DNA of 64,000 nt. Source: Pseudidiomarina gelatinasegens. GTDB taxonomy: Bacteria; Pseudomonadota; Gammaproteobacteria; Enterobacterales; Alteromonadaceae. The notes below the pieces were generated by a model. That model saw only the letters and a program-made list of their open reading frames with translations. It did not search any database and was not told the origin of the DNA. Made by a program: the position numbers and the translations under genes. The stretch is from the NCBI RefSeq assembly GCF_004025325.1, contig NZ_RSFE01000003.1:186001-250000 (forward strand). Reading direction: 5' to 3'. Each line of letters begins with the position of its first letter. Within the stretch, counting starts at the first letter, position 1. Of this stretch, positions 9,125 to 18,756 are shown in pieces.

Positions 9125-9910
9125 ATGACCTACTTTCAAGGTAAAACCGTATGGTTAACCGGTGCCTCCTCGGGCATCGGTTTAGCCATGGCCCAGCAGC
9201 TTGCTGCTGCTGGTGCACATTTAATTCTCACTTCACGCAGAAGCGACGCTTTAGAGCAGGTGCGCAAAGAACTTGCTCACCCAGAACGTCATCAGGTTTT
9301 GGCGCTCGATTTAAGTCAGCCTGAACTGGCTGCACAAACCGCCGGACAAGCCTTAGGCGATCAAGTCATCGATATCTTGATCAACAATGCAGGTGTATCG
9401 CAGCGCTCGCTTATTCTAGACACCGACATGACAGTTTATCGTCAATTAATGGAAATCGATTATTTCGGTGTCATTGCACTAACCAAATTGGTGCTACCAC
9501 GCATGGTAGAACGCCGAGCTGGGCAGATTGTTACGGTCTCTAGTGTAGCTGGCAAGGTTGGTACTAAACTGCGTAGCGGGTATAACGGTGCGAAATTTGG
9601 TGTTATTGGCTTTATGGATGCCTTACGCGCTGAGATGACCCAATATGGGTTGATTGTCACCTCCATTTTACCGGGATTCATCAACACCCAAGTTGCTCAC
9701 AACTCGCTAACTGGTGACGGTTCGGCTTTAGGGCACGAAGACCCAGATAATGCAGGCGGTATTTCTGCAGAAGAGTGCGCCCGTAAATCACTTGAAGCTA
9801 TTGCCAAAGGTAAAGCTGAAGTGGTGGTGGGTTCCGGGATGTCAAAACTTGCACCATTTTTGCAACGATTTTTCCCCGGTTTAGTTCGTAAGATTATTGC
9901 TAACCGCTAA
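9125..9910 (+). CDS. Short-chain dehydrogenase/reductase (SDR family)
   Basis: A 261-residue classical SDR with a Rossmann fold that binds NAD(P)H. Visible motifs are TGASSGIG (cofactor binding, about residues 12-19), NNAG (about residue 88), the catalytic Ser region VSSVAGKVG and Tyr-x-x-x-Lys as YNGAK. The Arg after the cofactor motif (TSRRSD) suggests NADP preference. It resembles the DHRS7B-like bacterial group, but the substrate is unknown. The ATG at 9125 lies 4 bases after the stop of the AbgT gene. An upstream in-frame start at 9071 overlaps that gene and adds non-family residues, so it was not chosen. Confidence 0.92.
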   Translation: MTYFQGKTVWLTGASSGIGLAMAQQLAAAGAHLILTSRRSDALEQVRKELAHPERHQVLALDLSQPELAAQTAGQALGDQVIDILINNAGVSQRSLILDTDMTVYRQLMEIDYFGVIALTKLVLPRMVERRAGQIVTVSSVAGKVGTKLRSGYNGAKFGVIGFMDALRAEMTQYGLIVTSILPGFINTQVAHNSLTGDGSALGHEDPDNAGGISAEECARKSLEAIAKGKAEVVVGSGMSKLAPFLQRFFPGLVRKIIANR

Positions 9911-9923
9911 CTCGCCTCAGCAC

Positions 9924-12899
9924 TCAACTCTCGCCGTAGCCACGAACAATACGGTTACGGCCCTTACTTTTCGCTTCATAAAGAGCCCGATCGGCCTGTT
10001 TAAGTAGTTGTGCTGCACTTATGTTCGGTAATAAGGCCGTTATGCCAATGCTAACCGTAACACGTGCATTGGAGTCCACCTTATCAAAGCGCATTGCCTC
10101 AATTCCTAAGCGAATACGTTCAACCACTTGACTTGCTTCTTCCATCGCGGTTTGCGGGAAGATGATTGCAAATTCTTCACCGCCCCATCGTGCCACATGG
10201 TCAACTTCGCGCACAGAGTCTGCGATGAATAAAGCCACTTGCTTCAAAATAATATCCCCACCGGCATGCAAGAAACGATCATTAATTTGTTTGAAAAAGT
10301 CCAGGTCAAGCAAGGCTATGGTTAACGGTGTATTGTGTCGCGCACTATTTTGCACTTCGCGTGCGAGTTGCTGATCGAAAGCTCGCCGGTTTGCCAGGCC
10401 TGTTAATGAGTCTTGTAATGCCAACGCTTCCAATTCTTTGGTTTGTTCTCGTACCATCGCCTGCAAACGTGCGCGTGTGTTCTTTAAACTGCGAATGCGA
10501 ATATGCACCACAGTGCTCGTTAACGTAATCATTGCGAGAACCGAGATAAACCAGAACCAAGGCTTCTGATAAAAATAGGCGGCTTTAGTAAATTTAAAAT
10601 CCGTTGCGGCCGACCAATCTCCGCCGGGATAACGGGTGCGCACTGAAAAAGTGTATTGCCCTGGCGGTAGCGCCGTATATTCAGTTTGCAGGGTATCTCC
10701 GCGGTCAATCCAGCGCTGATCAAAGCCTATCATCCGCACCTGATATTCAATATGCTCGGGCATGTGATACCCCAAGCCCACATATTGGAAGCCTATACGG
10801 GTATTCCCTGGGGCTAGCGTGTCATTCCACGCTAGCGTTCCGGTATCTGAAGTCACCGATTCGATAACTGCTACAGGCGATTCAACTGCGTGTTCTTCAA
10901 CCAGCTCAGGGTTTACCTTAATGGCTCCCATTGCGGATGCAAACCAGATGTGACCGTTGCTATCAATCGTGGACGCAGGCCCACCTGTGGTTAACTGCCG
11001 ACTAATCATACCGTCAGCTTCAGTAAATAACTTATAGTTCACCCGCTCTAGCTCTTGGTTTAACCAAGCACTTAACTCACCGTCGGATATGCGCAGTACA
11101 CCGCGAGAACCACCCAACCAGAGATTGTTGTCGGCATCAAAGTCGATCGTAAAATGCTTATCGAAGGGTAAGCCTTGGTCGCGGGACAGCCAACGCCAGT
11201 CGTCCTCTTCCATCGAGCGTGTAATCACGCCATGAGCGGTTGCCAACCATATTCGGTTGGCATGAAAAGTGCCCGCGAAAATATTGCGCGCATCGGTGAA
11301 CAATGCAAGATCAATAGGTTCAGGCTGCCAGCTGGCGGCGCCTTCTAACGGTGCAAAGTAGCTTAACGCATTGGTTGAGCCTACCCATAATCCGCCATCG
11401 CTGTCTTCGGTGATAGACGTCACAAAATCTGATGCCATACCATCGGCTTTGGTATAGCGTTTTACAACCCGCAACGAATTTGCTGTTTCTTCTGCAACGT
11501 AAAGCCCGTCAGGGGTTCCCACTAAAATGTAGGGGCTATTTGTTAGAGGCTTAACCACACGAATCTCGTTACTAATTAAGCCATTTTTACGACTTAACTG
11601 GGCCGTGACATTACCGTCTGTAAGTTGCAAAACCCCTTCTGTATAAGAGCCGACATAAACAACCGATCTGCTCGTACTTGCAGGAACAATACTCAATACC
11701 GAAAGCGCCTCTAACACTGGGTTACCGCTTACAGGTTCAAAGCCATTTGTTGTTTGTCGGCTAAGCCCATCATTTGTGCCGACCCAAATATTACCTTCAG
11801 CATCTGTATTGACCGACCGCACATACGCGCCATGTAATCCGTGATTTGGTGTAAAGCTGGTAAATAGCGCTTTTCGTAACTGGGCAAAGCCACCGTGTGT
11901 CGATACCCAAATATTGTCTTCACGATCACGGAAGATATCCAATACGTGCGAATTAGGCAGACCGTCCTGAAGGCTTATCCATTCTTGTGTTGTATTACAA
12001 ATGCGCCCTAAGCCGTACTCAAAGGTCCCCACCCATAAACATCCGTCAGATCCTTCTTTAATTTCGGTAATCGGCCCACGAATAGGTTGTGGCCAAACAT
12101 TGAAGTCCTGTTCCAAGGGGCGTCGATAGAACAAGCCGTCGTCGCTTGCAACTAACATCACACCATTCGAAATCATTCGTATGGCACGTACCTGCGAGCT
12201 TGGAATAGATCGCTCTTGAATAAACCGGTCAGTTTCTGCATCCCAGTACGCCAAACCTTCGCGCGTGCCGACCCAAATTGTAGGCCCTCGATGCTCGGTT
12301 TGCTCTGAACGATACAGACGAAACGCTGCAACATCGGGTAAACCATCAGCGACCGTATAATGCCGGTGATTTCCATCAGCACTAACACGATAAACACCCG
12401 CTCCAGTTGCTGCCCACATTTGATTATTGCTATCAATAACGGTTTCAAAAACGTATGCCGAACCCACCTTATAGGGCTGCCAGGTGTCGCCGTCAAAGGT
12501 CACTAAGCCCCCGCGAGGGCCTGCTACAATGATATCGTTGGTATTCGGATTAATGGTAATATCAAGAGCACCAGCTTCAGGCATTTTGGTTTCATCGATG
12601 TCGTCAAATACCGTAAAATCACGGCCGTTGTAACGAACAGGACCTTCCCAAGTCGCCAGCCATAAATACCCTTCTTCGGACTGGGTAATACGATTTACCG
12701 AGTTGTGTGGTAAGCCATCGCGCGTTGTCCATGAGCGCAACGCATATTCGTTCAAAGGTTTTTCGGGGGTGGGGCGAGCGAGTATATCGTTTACGTTTTG
12801 AGCAAACGACTCCGGATTAAAAAACAGGCAATAGAACGCAATAACTGCATACGTTGAAGTAGGCCATCTAAACCAAGTTAATGCGCTAGTCACTGCCAT
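9924..12899 (-). CDS. Periplasmic beta-propeller sensor diguanylate cyclase
   Basis: A 991-residue inner-membrane signalling protein. A signal or anchor segment at residues 15-35 is followed by a long periplasmic region of repeated WVGT/WLAT-type blades (two-component-regulator propeller repeats, about residues 45-690), then a Y_Y_Y domain (about 700-775) and a transmembrane helix (about 785-808). A short coiled linker leads to a C-terminal GGDEF domain. The active site is GGEEF with the metal motif LLDLDFFKQIND. The inhibitory I-site R-x-x-D is present as REVD, five residues before it. This predicts an active, feedback-inhibited cyclic-di-GMP synthase that responds to an unknown extracellular ligand. 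It is followed leftward by a convergent SDR gene and lies directly downstream of an EAL gene. Confidence 0.94.
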   Translation of the reverse strand: MAVTSALTWFRWPTSTYAVIAFYCLFFNPESFAQNVNDILARPTPEKPLNEYALRSWTTRDGLPHNSVNRITQSEEGYLWLATWEGPVRYNGRDFTVFDDIDETKMPEAGALDITINPNTNDIIVAGPRGGLVTFDGDTWQPYKVGSAYVFETVIDSNNQMWAATGAGVYRVSADGNHRHYTVADGLPDVAAFRLYRSEQTEHRGPTIWVGTREGLAYWDAETDRFIQERSIPSSQVRAIRMISNGVMLVASDDGLFYRRPLEQDFNVWPQPIRGPITEIKEGSDGCLWVGTFEYGLGRICNTTQEWISLQDGLPNSHVLDIFRDREDNIWVSTHGGFAQLRKALFTSFTPNHGLHGAYVRSVNTDAEGNIWVGTNDGLSRQTTNGFEPVSGNPVLEALSVLSIVPASTSRSVVYVGSYTEGVLQLTDGNVTAQLSRKNGLISNEIRVVKPLTNSPYILVGTPDGLYVAEETANSLRVVKRYTKADGMASDFVTSITEDSDGGLWVGSTNALSYFAPLEGAASWQPEPIDLALFTDARNIFAGTFHANRIWLATAHGVITRSMEEDDWRWLSRDQGLPFDKHFTIDFDADNNLWLGGSRGVLRISDGELSAWLNQELERVNYKLFTEADGMISRQLTTGGPASTIDSNGHIWFASAMGAIKVNPELVEEHAVESPVAVIESVTSDTGTLAWNDTLAPGNTRIGFQYVGLGYHMPEHIEYQVRMIGFDQRWIDRGDTLQTEYTALPPGQYTFSVRTRYPGGDWSAATDFKFTKAAYFYQKPWFWFISVLAMITLTSTVVHIRIRSLKNTRARLQAMVREQTKELEALALQDSLTGLANRRAFDQQLAREVQNSARHNTPLTIALLDLDFFKQINDRFLHAGGDIILKQVALFIADSVREVDHVARWGGEEFAIIFPQTAMEEASQVVERIRLGIEAMRFDKVDSNARVTVSIGITALLPNISAAQLLKQADRALYEAKSKGRNRIVRGYGES

Positions 12900-12916
12900 A
12901 TTTTTATAATTATAGG

Positions 12917-13696
12917 TTAGTCACATTCAGCTAGAAGTTTCTCAAAAGGCACTGCAGCTAACGCCTCGAGCTCTGGCTTGGCAAAATAATAGCCTTGGAA
13001 TAAATTCAAGCCAAGACCCCGTAAACACTTCAGTTCTTCTTTTGTTTCTACGCCTTCGGCGAGCACTTGAGTGCCTTGTAAGTGACACTGCTGCATGACT
13101 TCGACAATAACATCTTGCTTCGCTGGATGCTGCTCAATATCTCGGACCAGCGCCATGTCTAGCTTTAATATATCCGGCCTCAAGTCAGTTAACCAGTCGA
13201 GCCGGGCAAAACCGGAACCGTAATCATCAATAGCAGTTTTGAATCCACGTTTAGCGTAGCTGCTAAAAATGTCCTGCAAATGGTCTTTATCCAGTATTTG
13301 TTCGCTTTCAGTAACCTCGAAAACTAGCTTGGTCATGTCAAAATGATATAAATCAGCTGCTTCAATAGTCGCTTTAATACAGGTTTCAGGATTATAAACA
13401 GCATTGGGTAAGAAATTGATATTTAAATACGTGTCACAGCCTAAGCGGGCTGCCGTTTCAATCGCTTTAACCCGGCAAGCTTGGTCAAAGTAATAACGAT
13501 TATCTTCGTTGATACGCTCAAATACCCAACCTGCGCCTTCACCTTCTGGTCCGCGAACTAAAGCTTCATATGAGATAACCCGTCTTTTATCCCAATCAAC
13601 GATGGGTTGGAACGCCATGCGAATTTCAAAACCAAGTGACTGTCCACTGAGGCAGTCCATACAAGTTTGCTGTTTGATTGAATCCGGAAAATCCAT
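12917..13696 (-). CDS. EAL-domain cyclic-di-GMP phosphodiesterase
   Basis: A 259-residue stand-alone EAL protein, soluble, with no membrane segment. The catalytic set looks intact: YEALVRG (EAL variant), LNINFLP (Asn), FEVTESE (Glu), AIDDYGSGF (the DDFG-type acidic pair), LKLDMALVR (Lys), AEGVET (Glu) and LFQGYYFAKP (Gln). It should hydrolyse cyclic-di-GMP to pGpG. A short Cys-containing N-terminal segment (QQTCMDCLSGQ) precedes the domain. It lies immediately upstream of the propeller diguanylate cyclase with only a 17-base gap, so synthase and hydrolase are probably one transcription unit. Confidence 0.93.
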   Translation of the reverse strand: MDFPDSIKQQTCMDCLSGQSLGFEIRMAFQPIVDWDKRRVISYEALVRGPEGEGAGWVFERINEDNRYYFDQACRVKAIETAARLGCDTYLNINFLPNAVYNPETCIKATIEAADLYHFDMTKLVFEVTESEQILDKDHLQDIFSSYAKRGFKTAIDDYGSGFARLDWLTDLRPDILKLDMALVRDIEQHPAKQDVIVEVMQQCHLQGTQVLAEGVETKEELKCLRGLGLNLFQGYYFAKPELEALAAVPFEKLLAECD

Positions 13697-13781
13697 GTGT
13701 TACCTGTCTTGATATTTTAACCAGTATTCAATTATCGACAATAAGACGCAAGTCTTTAGTCAACATATTCAATAAAAACAC

Positions 13782-13814
13782 AAAAAAAAAGGTCAGCAGC
13801 GCTGACCTTTTTTT
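13782..13814 (-). terminator. Rho-independent terminator after the bkd operon
   Basis: GGTCAGC and GCTGACC pair around a three-base AGC loop. The stem is flanked by an A-run (13782-13790) on one side and a T-run (13808-13814) on the other, so it can act in either direction. It lies 22 bases beyond the stop codon of the E2 gene and separates the dehydrogenase operon from the EAL gene. Confidence 0.9.
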
Positions 13815-13836
13815 ACAATGAATAACCAACCTAAAA

Positions 13837-15426
13837 TTAACTCATATGCACTAACATGCTAGTTGGGTCTTCCAAGAACTCTTGCCACAGTTTATTGAAG
13901 CGCGCAATGGTGCCACCATCAATGATGCGATGGTCACCTGACCAGCTTGCAGTCATCATTTTACGCGCCACAACATTACCTTGCGCATCAAAACGCGGCA
14001 GTTCTTGTACTTTGCCCAGCGCAACTATCGCAGCTTCCGGTTTGTTGATAATCGGCGTAGCAACCGTTCCGCCAATAACACCGATATTTGAGATGGAAAT
14101 TGTTCCACCCTTCATATCTTCCTGGGCAACACGCCCTTCACGAGCCGCTTGCGTTAACCGCGTCACTTCCTGGGCTACCTCAATGATGCTCTTGTTTTGT
14201 ACCTGTTTTACATTAGGTACCAACAATCCAATTTTGGTATCAACTGCCATACCAATATTGTGGTCATCAAAGTACGTAATTTCAGTGCAATCATCATTAA
14301 CCTGCGCGTTCATAACAGGGAATTCTTTGAGTGCCAACGATAACGCTTTGATAAAGAACGGCATCATGGTGATACGAATTCCCTTATCGGCATAGCGTTC
14401 TTTCAATTGCTTCTGCAGCGCAATAACGTTGGTTAAGTCGAATTCGTCAGCATATGTAAAGTGCGGAATCGTGCTCACCGACTTCATCATTTGCTTCGCC
14501 ATGGCGGCTTTCACGCCACGAATCGGTTCCACACGGGTATTGCCCGTTGCAGGCGTGGTGCTCGCCGCAGCGGTTGATTCTGCTTTACGCGTTGCGGTTT
14601 CGCTGGATTGATCGCCACTGGCAAAAGCTTCAACGTCTTCTTTCATGACGCGGCCTTTGGCTCCAGATCCTGCCACCTTGCTCAAGTCAACGTCCAACTC
14701 GCGCGCACGGCGACGCACGGCTGGGCTAGCAATGGCCTTACCCTGACGCGCAGGCTCAGGCGCTTCTGACGTGCCTGCTGCTGGTTTGCTAACCGAGGTT
14801 TCAGATGAATCCTGTTTGGCGCTTACAGCGTCAGCAGACGACGTATCTGAGCTCGCTCCGCCCGCTACTCGAACTGCAAACAACGGCTCATGCACTTTGG
14901 CAATGTCACCTTGCTTGTAATAAAGCTTTTCAACCACACCTGTTTCTTTGGCTGGAATTTGCACCAAAGCTTTATCGGTCATCACATCGACAACGGCCTG
15001 ATCTTCTTCAATGGTGTCGCCTTCTTTTACCTGCCACTCAACAATTTCACATTCAACAATACCCTCGCCAATGTCTGGCAGAATAAAGTCAGTAACTGTT
15101 GAGCCAGAGCCTTCAGTTTCAGCTTCTGGTTGCTCTTTTTTCGCAGTTTCTTTCGCGCCTTCAGTAGCGGCAGTACCCGCGTCGTCATTGCCAGAGTCAA
15201 TTGCAAATAATGGCTCATGCACCTTGGCAATGTCACCTTTTGCATAGTACAACTTAGCGACAACACCATCTTCTTTCGCTGGAATCTGCACCAACGCTTT
15301 GTCGGTCATGACATCAACTACGGCTTGGTCTTCCTTAATGGTGTCGCCTTCTTTGACCAACCACTCGACGATTTCGCATTCGACAATACCTTCGCCGATG
15401 TCTGGTAAGATAAAATCTTTACTCAT
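13837..15426 (-). CDS. bkdB: Branched-chain 2-oxo acid dehydrogenase E2 (dihydrolipoyl acyltransferase)
   Basis: Core acyltransferase of the branched-chain 2-oxo acid dehydrogenase complex, 529 residues. It has two lipoyl domains (about 3-77 and 112-188), each with the lipoylated Lys in DVMTDKALVQI (Lys43 and Lys152). An Ala/Ser/Glu-rich linker precedes a peripheral-subunit-binding domain (about 235-275, SPAVRRRARELDVDL). The C-terminal catalytic domain has the active-site histidine in DHRIIDGG. It closes a three-gene operon with E1 alpha and E1 beta and is followed by a terminator. No E3 gene is present, so lipoamide dehydrogenase must come from elsewhere. The two lipoyl domains are almost identical in protein sequence but differ at many synonymous sites. 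Confidence 0.95.
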   Translation of the reverse strand: MSKDFILPDIGEGIVECEIVEWLVKEGDTIKEDQAVVDVMTDKALVQIPAKEDGVVAKLYYAKGDIAKVHEPLFAIDSGNDDAGTAATEGAKETAKKEQPEAETEGSGSTVTDFILPDIGEGIVECEIVEWQVKEGDTIEEDQAVVDVMTDKALVQIPAKETGVVEKLYYKQGDIAKVHEPLFAVRVAGGASSDTSSADAVSAKQDSSETSVSKPAAGTSEAPEPARQGKAIASPAVRRRARELDVDLSKVAGSGAKGRVMKEDVEAFASGDQSSETATRKAESTAAASTTPATGNTRVEPIRGVKAAMAKQMMKSVSTIPHFTYADEFDLTNVIALQKQLKERYADKGIRITMMPFFIKALSLALKEFPVMNAQVNDDCTEITYFDDHNIGMAVDTKIGLLVPNVKQVQNKSIIEVAQEVTRLTQAAREGRVAQEDMKGGTISISNIGVIGGTVATPIINKPEAAIVALGKVQELPRFDAQGNVVARKMMTASWSGDHRIIDGGTIARFNKLWQEFLEDPTSMLVHMS

Positions 15427-15438
15427 GTCATGGGCCTC

Positions 15439-16416
15439 TTAATAGGTCATCGAAGCTTTAATCGCTTCGTAAACTTTCAGGTGATCAACAAAATATTCTT
15501 TTTCGTGACTTAATGGATACGGAGTATCTAAGCCGCACACCCGAGCAATAGGTGACTCAAGGTACAAGAAGCACTCTTCTTGAATTGTTGAAGCCACTTC
15601 GCTGGCGAAACCAGCGGTAATTGGCGCTTCTTGGGTAACAACTAAACGCCCAGTTTTGCGCACAGATTCTGCAACGGTTTCAACATCCCACGGTAAAATA
15701 CTGACGAGATCGATAATTTCACAATCAATACCGTCTTTCGCGGCGAGCTCAGCTGCTTTTTCAGCCATTTCAACCTGAGCACCCCACGCCAGCAAGGTAA
15801 TATCTTTACCTTCTTTAACGATATCGGCTTTACCAAGTTCTAACGTGTATTCTTCTTCTGGAACTTCGCCAACCGATGCACGGTAAAGGCGTTTTGGCTC
15901 CATAAATAGCACCGGGTTTTTATCAAAAATTGCACTGAGCAATAACCCTTTTGCCATGTATGGGTTACGAGGCATGACAATTTTAAGGCCTGGCGTATGC
16001 GCAAAGTAAGCTTCTGGTGACTGCGAATGATAGTGACCACCGGCAATACCACCGCCGTACGGTGTACGAATCGTCAAACCACCTACGTTAAATTCGTTAC
16101 CTGAGCGGTAACGGAACTTTGCTGACTCGTTTACGATTTGGTCAAACGCAGGGAAGATATAATCGCCGAACTGAATTTCAGCAATGGCATAGCTGCCTTG
16201 CGAAGCCAACCCATTGGCAAAGCCAATAATGCCTTGCTCAACTAGCGGCGTATTGAAGTTACGATGGCGACCATACCTTTCGGTCAACCCTGACGTAGCT
16301 CGAAATACACCACCAAAGGAACCGGTATCTTCACCAAAGCTGTAAACTTTTTCACTTTTTGCCATCGCAATATCAAGTGCATTATTGATGGCTTGTAACA
16401 GGTTCATCTTGGCCAT
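15439..16416 (-). CDS. bkdA2: Branched-chain 2-oxo acid dehydrogenase E1 beta
   Basis: The beta chain of the thiamine-diphosphate-dependent decarboxylase of the complex, 325 residues. Typical transketolase-type sequences are visible: [61 protein letters not shown] and the C-terminal [11 protein letters not shown]. Together with E1 alpha it oxidatively decarboxylates the 2-oxo acids from Val, Leu and Ile. Its ATG shares one base with the E1 alpha stop codon, and E2 begins 12 bases after its own stop, so the operon is tightly coupled. Confidence 0.95.
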   Translation of the reverse strand: MAKMNLLQAINNALDIAMAKSEKVYSFGEDTGSFGGVFRATSGLTERYGRHRNFNTPLVEQGIIGFANGLASQGSYAIAEIQFGDYIFPAFDQIVNESAKFRYRSGNEFNVGGLTIRTPYGGGIAGGHYHSQSPEAYFAHTPGLKIVMPRNPYMAKGLLLSAIFDKNPVLFMEPKRLYRASVGEVPEEEYTLELGKADIVKEGKDITLLAWGAQVEMAEKAAELAAKDGIDCEIIDLVSILPWDVETVAESVRKTGRLVVTQEAPITAGFASEVASTIQEECFLYLESPIARVCGLDTPYPLSHEKEYFVDHLKVYEAIKASMTY

Positions 16417-17615
16417 TACTTCTCACCTCCGTCAATACGCGACGCTGTTTTCGGATAAGCATCCGGATATTTGCGAATATGCGCTTTAAGCGCCTCAAGT
16501 TGTTGCTTGAGGTGTTTCGGAGGCGTGTCGTATACGTCATTGATAATTTCATCAATATGCGGCACAGGAACCGTTTCCGCTGACTTCAAAGCTGCCAATA
16601 CGGCTGCTTTTTTACTGTCATAATTTTCTTGCGCTTGCTCTTCCGTAATCCACTCTTGTTTCTGCAACCACTTTTGGAAGCGGACAACAGGATCTTTTGC
16701 ACGCCACTCATCTTCTTCTTCACGAGTACGGTAACCGGTTGGGTCGTCTGACGTAGAATGCCCTGCCATACGGTAGCTCATGCCTTCAATTAGCACTGGC
16801 TCATTCTCTTCAACAGCCAGTTTACGTGCCAACAACGTAGCTTGATAAACCGCAAACAAGTCGTTGCCATCAACGCGAATCGTTTTCATGCCATAGGCAA
16901 CGCCGCGCGGAGCAATGCCGTCGCCAGCATATTGCTCGCCTTGCGAAGGCGTAGAGATTGCATAGCCGTTATTACGGCAGAAGAATATTGCTGGAACCTT
17001 ATAAACTGCTGCCATGTTTAATGCAGCGTGGAAGTCGCCCTCTGAGGCGGCGCCTTCACCGAAATAGCAAATGGTGCATTTACCTGACTTTTCCATTTTC
17101 TGGCCATATGCGTAGCCAGTCGCTTGTGGAATTTGCGTTGCCAAAGGTGATGCAATGGTCATGAAGTTTAAGTCCGCACAACCATAATGCACTGGCATCT
17201 GACGGCCTTTGCCGAGGTCGCGTTCGTTCGAGAACAACTGGTTCATGAACTGCTCAACCGTGAAACCACGGAATGCTAACGCGCCTTGTTCACGATATTG
17301 GCCCATGATCATGTCGCCATCATCAAGTGCTGCAGCAGAGCCAATGCTCGCCGCTTCTTCACCGAGTGAAGACAAATAGAAGCTAATACGCCCTTGGCGC
17401 TGCGCTGCAATCATGCGCTCGTCAAGAATGCGGATAAATTGCATCGTGTCGAAAATCTTTAACGCTAACTCTTTGTCCATTGCTGGAGCTTCAGCGCCTT
17501 TACGAATCGTGCCATCCTCTGCGAGGATTTGGAACATTGGAATTTTCAACGCCGAACCGTCTAAAAATTCCGGTTTGGTCACGATGTCCAACTGATGTTG
17601 TTTATCTTTCGCCAT
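16416..17615 (-). CDS. bkdA1: Branched-chain 2-oxo acid dehydrogenase E1 alpha
   Basis: The alpha chain of the branched-chain 2-oxo acid decarboxylase, 399 residues. The thiamine diphosphate motif runs from [17 protein letters not shown] to [11 protein letters not shown] (GDG..NN-type). The phosphorylation-loop region [17 protein letters not shown] matches branched-chain rather than pyruvate enzymes, as does the long N-terminus with [14 protein letters not shown]. It is the first gene of the three-gene operon. Upstream, between 17616 and 17700, the minus strand carries a TTGACG hexamer that might be a -35 element, but the matching -10 is poor. A GAGAAAG-type ribosome site precedes the ATG. 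Confidence 0.95.
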   Translation of the reverse strand: MAKDKQHQLDIVTKPEFLDGSALKIPMFQILAEDGTIRKGAEAPAMDKELALKIFDTMQFIRILDERMIAAQRQGRISFYLSSLGEEAASIGSAAALDDGDMIMGQYREQGALAFRGFTVEQFMNQLFSNERDLGKGRQMPVHYGCADLNFMTIASPLATQIPQATGYAYGQKMEKSGKCTICYFGEGAASEGDFHAALNMAAVYKVPAIFFCRNNGYAISTPSQGEQYAGDGIAPRGVAYGMKTIRVDGNDLFAVYQATLLARKLAVEENEPVLIEGMSYRMAGHSTSDDPTGYRTREEEDEWRAKDPVVRFQKWLQKQEWITEEQAQENYDSKKAAVLAALKSAETVPVPHIDEIINDVYDTPPKHLKQQLEALKAHIRKYPDAYPKTASRIDGGEK

Positions 17616-17700
17616 AACTTTCTCGTTCTAAGAAAAATTGCGCACACTTTACCTTCACGTCAACTGACATGCAAACAGCGTGCATCATAAAAACACAAAA

Positions 17701-18756
17701 TCAGACCAGTTCTAATTTATCGATTGGCACCGGAACAACAGTTAACAAAGCACGTTGTCCAATTGCCACATCGGCATTTGGAAATATAATCCGCTCGCCC
17801 GCCTGTTCAACCCTATATTCGGTGTCACCATCGGTTGCTAGCAGGTAACCTTGCTCAAACTCCGTGAAGTTCGCAACATCATCCGGGAAGTTTAAACGAA
17901 AGTTTTGTTGAGTCCGATCAATGGTGCGGCACACATCGTACACGTGATGACGTGCCCCATTAAATGCCGGTAGTTCAAGTTCATTTGTACTAATAAGTTT
18001 ACGGAACATAGCGTCAGCAGTGGCAAATCGCGTCATATCATTTTCACCAAACGGACGAACCTTTCCTAACTCAACTGTAAACGCATCTGCATTGTGCGCG
18101 CGGACACTGTAATAACTGAATGTTGTCGTCGGAGCTTGATTCAACAATATCGTGTCGATACCGCTTTGCGCCAAAAAGGTTAATTGCTCTTTTTTGTATG
18201 GCGCACCATGGGTAAATGGGTAAACCGCAAATTTTTCATGAGCAGAGTCGCGAATCGCCGTATGAAGATCATAATGGAATCGTTGCTTTTGCTTATAAAA
18301 ACGCGTTACGTACTGCTCAAGCTTTTCCGCGCGCTGATGCTCTGGCGTGGTGCCTTTGTGGTGCGCTCCGCTAAACAGTCGATTCATATTTATGTCGACA
18401 AAACGGGTGCCATTTACAATGGCTGCGGGGTTTGCAATGAGGAATAACGTGCGCTGTTTAACCTGCAATGTGCCTGCAAAAATGTCATGCAACATATCAC
18501 GGACCATTTCAATTGGCGCCGTCTCGTCACCATGCACAGCGCAGGAAATAATCACGTCCTTACCTTGTGGCTCGTCCGGCTCAATCACCACAACACCAGC
18601 ATCCCAAAATTCGGCATGCCCGCCAATAACTGGCTGCTCAGCGCCTATGAGAGATTCACCTTCGTAGGGGCCTAAAACGGGTGGCAGATCATTAAGTTGC
18701 TGACCTAATTCGTTAAAATATGTGGCGATTGTCCACTTCAATACATCAAGTGTCAC
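17701..18756 (-). CDS. astE: Succinylglutamate desuccinylase
   Basis: Last enzyme of the arginine succinyltransferase pathway, releasing succinate and glutamate from N-succinylglutamate; 351 residues. Zinc-carboxypeptidase-like motifs are visible: CAVHGDETAP (H-x-x-E ligands), HYDLHTAIRDS (third ligand His) and VELGKVRPFG near the catalytic Glu. The other ast genes are absent from the window, so AstE is separated from astABCD here. The GTG start overlaps the stop of the upstream DUF599 gene by four bases (GTGA), and the AstE-type N-terminus supports it. The bkd operon lies 85 bases downstream on the same strand. Confidence 0.93.
   Translation of the reverse strand: MTLDVLKWTIATYFNELGQQLNDLPPVLGPYEGESLIGAEQPVIGGHAEFWDAGVVVIEPDEPQGKDVIISCAVHGDETAPIEMVRDMLHDIFAGTLQVKQRTLFLIANPAAIVNGTRFVDINMNRLFSGAHHKGTTPEHQRAEKLEQYVTRFYKQKQRFHYDLHTAIRDSAHEKFAVYPFTHGAPYKKEQLTFLAQSGIDTILLNQAPTTTFSYYSVRAHNADAFTVELGKVRPFGENDMTRFATADAMFRKLISTNELELPAFNGARHHVYDVCRTIDRTQQNFRLNFPDDVANFTEFEQGYLLATDGDTEYRVEQAGERIIFPNADVAIGQRALLTVVPVPIDKLELV

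Noticed and set aside
13856-14395. A 179-codon plus-strand frame inside the E2 gene
   Set aside because: It is a shadow of the dehydrogenase E2 catalytic domain, whose own frame is clear and complete.
14870-15420. Possible recent DNA duplication of the lipoyl domain
   Set aside because: The proteins are near identical but the DNA differs at many third positions, so the duplication is old and maintained by selection.
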